The notes beneath the pieces were generated by a model. It did no database searches and was not told the DNA's origin. It worked only from the letters and a program-made list of their open reading frames with translations. Both the position numbers and the translations under genes were made by a program. Of a stretch of DNA of 23,706 bases, positions 22,501-23,706 are shown piece after piece (position 1 is the stretch's first letter; each line of letters starts with the position of its first letter). The stretch is from Euglena gracilis (Eukaryota > Euglenozoa > Euglenophyceae > Euglenales > Euglenaceae): positions 1 through 23,706 of the forward strand of contig CAAHFI010152018.1 in assembly GCA_900893395.1 (NCBI GenBank), given 5' to 3'.

Positions 22501-23706
22501 CACAACGGACCGGGCCAGGCCGTTGGGTCAAAACGGACCGGGCCCAGGCCGTTTGGGTCAAACGGACCGGGCCAGGCCGTTTTGGGTCAAACGGACCGGC
22601 CCAGGCCGTTTGGGTCACAACGGACCGGCCCAGGCCGTTTGGGTCAAAACGGACCGGGCCCAGGCCGTTTTGGTTCAAAACGGACGGGCCCAGGCGTTTT
22701 GGGTCACAAACGGACCGGGCCCAGGCCGTTTGGGTCACAACGGACCGGGCCCAGGCCGTTTGGGTCAAACGGACCGGGCCCAGGCCGTTTGGGTCAACGG
22801 ACCGGCCAGGCCGTTTGGTCACAACGGACCGGGCCCAGGCCGTTTGGGTCAAAACGGACCGGGCCCAGGCCGTTTGGGTCAAAACGGACCGGGCCAGGCC
22901 GTTTGGGTCACAACGGACCGGGCCCAGGCCGTTTGGGTCACAACGGACCGGGCCCAGGCCGTTTGGGTCAAAAGGACCGGGCCCAGGCCGTTTGGGTCAA
23001 ACGGACCGGGCCCAGGGTTTTGGTCAAAACGGGCCGGGCCCAGGCCTTTGGGTCAAAACGGACCGGGCCCAGTGTTTGGGTCACAACGGACCGGGCCCAG
23101 CCGTTTGGGTCCAAAGGACCGGGCCCAGGCCGTTTGGGTCAACAACGGACCGGGCCCAGGCCGTTTGGTCAAAACGGAACCGGGCCAGGCCGTTTGGTCA
23201 AACGGACCGGGCCCAGGCCGTTTGGGTCACAACGGACCGGGCCCAGGCCGTTTGGGTCAAAACGGACCGGCCCAGGCCGTTTGGTCCAAAACGGACCGGG
23301 GCAGGCGTTTGGGCACAACGGACCTGGCCCAGGCCGTTTGGTCAAACGACCGGGCCCAGGCCGTTTGGGTCACAACGGACCGGCCCAGGCCGTTGGGTCA
23401 CAACGGACCGGGCCCAGGCCGTTTGGGTCACACGGACGGGCAGGCCGTTTGGACAAAACGGACCAGGCAGGCCGTTTGGGTCAAAACGGACCGGGCCCAG
23501 GCGTTTGGGTCAAAACGGACCGGGCCCAGGCCGTTTGGGTCACAACGGACCGGGCCCAGGCCGTTTGGGTCACAACGGACCGGGCCCAGGCCGTTTGGGT
23601 CAAAACGGACCGGGCCCAGGCCGTTTGGGTCCAAACGGACCGGGCCCGCCGTTTGGGTCAAAACGGAACCGGGCCCAGGCCGTTTGGTCAAACGGACCGG
23701 GCCCAG
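19481..23706. repeat. Right zone of the array with many degraded units, worst after about 22.3 kb
   Basis: Unit quality drops abruptly at about 19,480. From there the TCACAAACGG form recurs (near 19,565, 19,862, 21,477, 21,534 and 22,705), AAAGGACC replaces AAACGGACC (near 20,131, 21,805, 21,863, 22,011, 22,971 and 23,113), and shortened G, C and T runs are frequent. After 22.3 kb most units are altered, for example GTTTTGGTTC near 22,670, GGCCTTTGGG near 23,045, CAGTGTTTGGG near 23,071, GGACCTGGCCC near 23,330 and GTTTGGACAAAACGG near 23,448. The last unit is cut at the window end. As on the left, edge decay and poor end-of-contig consensus are both possible. Confidence 0.8.

Larger units (their letters stand above)
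1..23706. repeat. GC-rich 29/30-bp satellite (minisatellite-type) tandem array, about 800 copies, filling the window
   Basis: The unit is GGCCGTTTGGGT, then a variable tract, then CGGACCGGGCCCA. It repeats head to tail in one orientation from the first base to the last, and I saw no inverted unit and no interrupting unique sequence. Window length divided by a unit of 29-30 bp gives about 800 copies. The 29-bp form has 11 G, 9 C, 5 A and 4 T. Each unit carries three CpG sites, one CCGG and one GGGCCC. The three common forms differ only between GGGT and CGGACC: A has CAAACGG, B has CACAACGG and C has CAAAACGG. B is related to A by loss of one C and to C by a C-to-A change, so B is a possible ancestor. 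The array starts and stops in mid-unit, so its true length and flanks are unknown. Noncoding eukaryotic satellite DNA is the best reading; the family and species are not identified. Confidence 0.98.

Noticed and set aside
1-23706. CRISPR array
   Set aside because: The repeats are directly adjacent with no unique spacers, and no cas-like gene is present.
1-23706. Telomeric repeat array
   Set aside because: TTTGGGT resembles part of some telomere motifs, but the unit is 29-30 bp and lacks the short 5-8 bp telomere periodicity and the strong G/C strand bias.
1-23706. Array of Gal4-like zinc-cluster binding sites (CGG and CCG half-sites)
   Set aside because: CGG and CCG are separated by 12 bases in each unit, not the 11 of the Gal4 site. 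The half-sites are explained by the palindrome and the GC content. No regulated gene is visible.
1-23706. G-quadruplex tract
   Set aside because: There are only two GGG runs per unit on the plus strand, with loops of about 11-12 bases. These loops are too long for a stable canonical three-tetrad quadruplex.
1-23706. Array of bacterial intrinsic terminators
   Set aside because: The stems are GC-rich, but no T-run follows them, and there are no genes to terminate.
1-23706. Coiled or phased DNA bending from helical-turn periodicity
   Set aside because: A 29-30 bp unit is not close to a whole number of 10.5-bp turns, and the unit has only short A and T runs.

Overview
The whole 23.7 kb window is one uninterrupted, head-to-tail tandem array of a GC-rich (about 69% G+C) unit of 29-30 bp, present in roughly 800 copies. 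I found no gene, RNA gene, mobile element, CRISPR array, regulatory site or unique sequence. Both ends of the window lie inside the array, so neither flank is visible. A gene-free 24 kb array of this kind fits a eukaryotic nuclear satellite or long minisatellite (heterochromatic, pericentromeric or subtelomeric). The sequence does not identify the species, and I do not recognise the unit as a named satellite.

Each unit has a nearly invariant part (GGCCGTTTGGGT, and after the variable tract CGGACCGGGCCCA) and one variable tract between GGGT and CGGACC. The three common forms, read from the T of GGGT, are A = TCAAACGG (29-bp unit), B = TCACAACGG (30 bp) and C = TCAAAACGG (30 bp). Rare forms are TCAACGG (28), TCACGG (27) and TCACAAACGG (31). 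The order of A, B and C along the array is irregular, like a minisatellite variant-repeat map. A few short blocks are duplicated in tandem: 7 units near 7.9 kb, 10 units near 13 kb, and 4-unit blocks near 15.3 and 16.0 kb.

The layout has three zones. A left zone (1 to about 4.7 kb, worst before 2.5 kb) carries many single-base indels. A clean core (about 4.7-19.48 kb) varies almost only in the A/B/C tract. A right zone (19.48-23.7 kb, worst after 22.3 kb) is degraded again and opens with a scrambled patch at 19,481-19,573. This may be true edge decay of an array homogenised in its centre, or poor consensus at contig ends.

The most interesting structure is symmetry. Every unit contains two alternating dyads: an imperfect 26-bp palindrome centred on GGGCCC, and a hairpin CCGTTTG-GGT-CAAACGG across the unit junction. 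The A/B/C variation falls in just one arm of that hairpin, beside the loop. The plus strand also has no stop codon that I can find, in any frame, from 622 to the end. This follows from the unit's composition and is not evidence of coding, because mixed 29- and 30-bp units keep shifting the frame.
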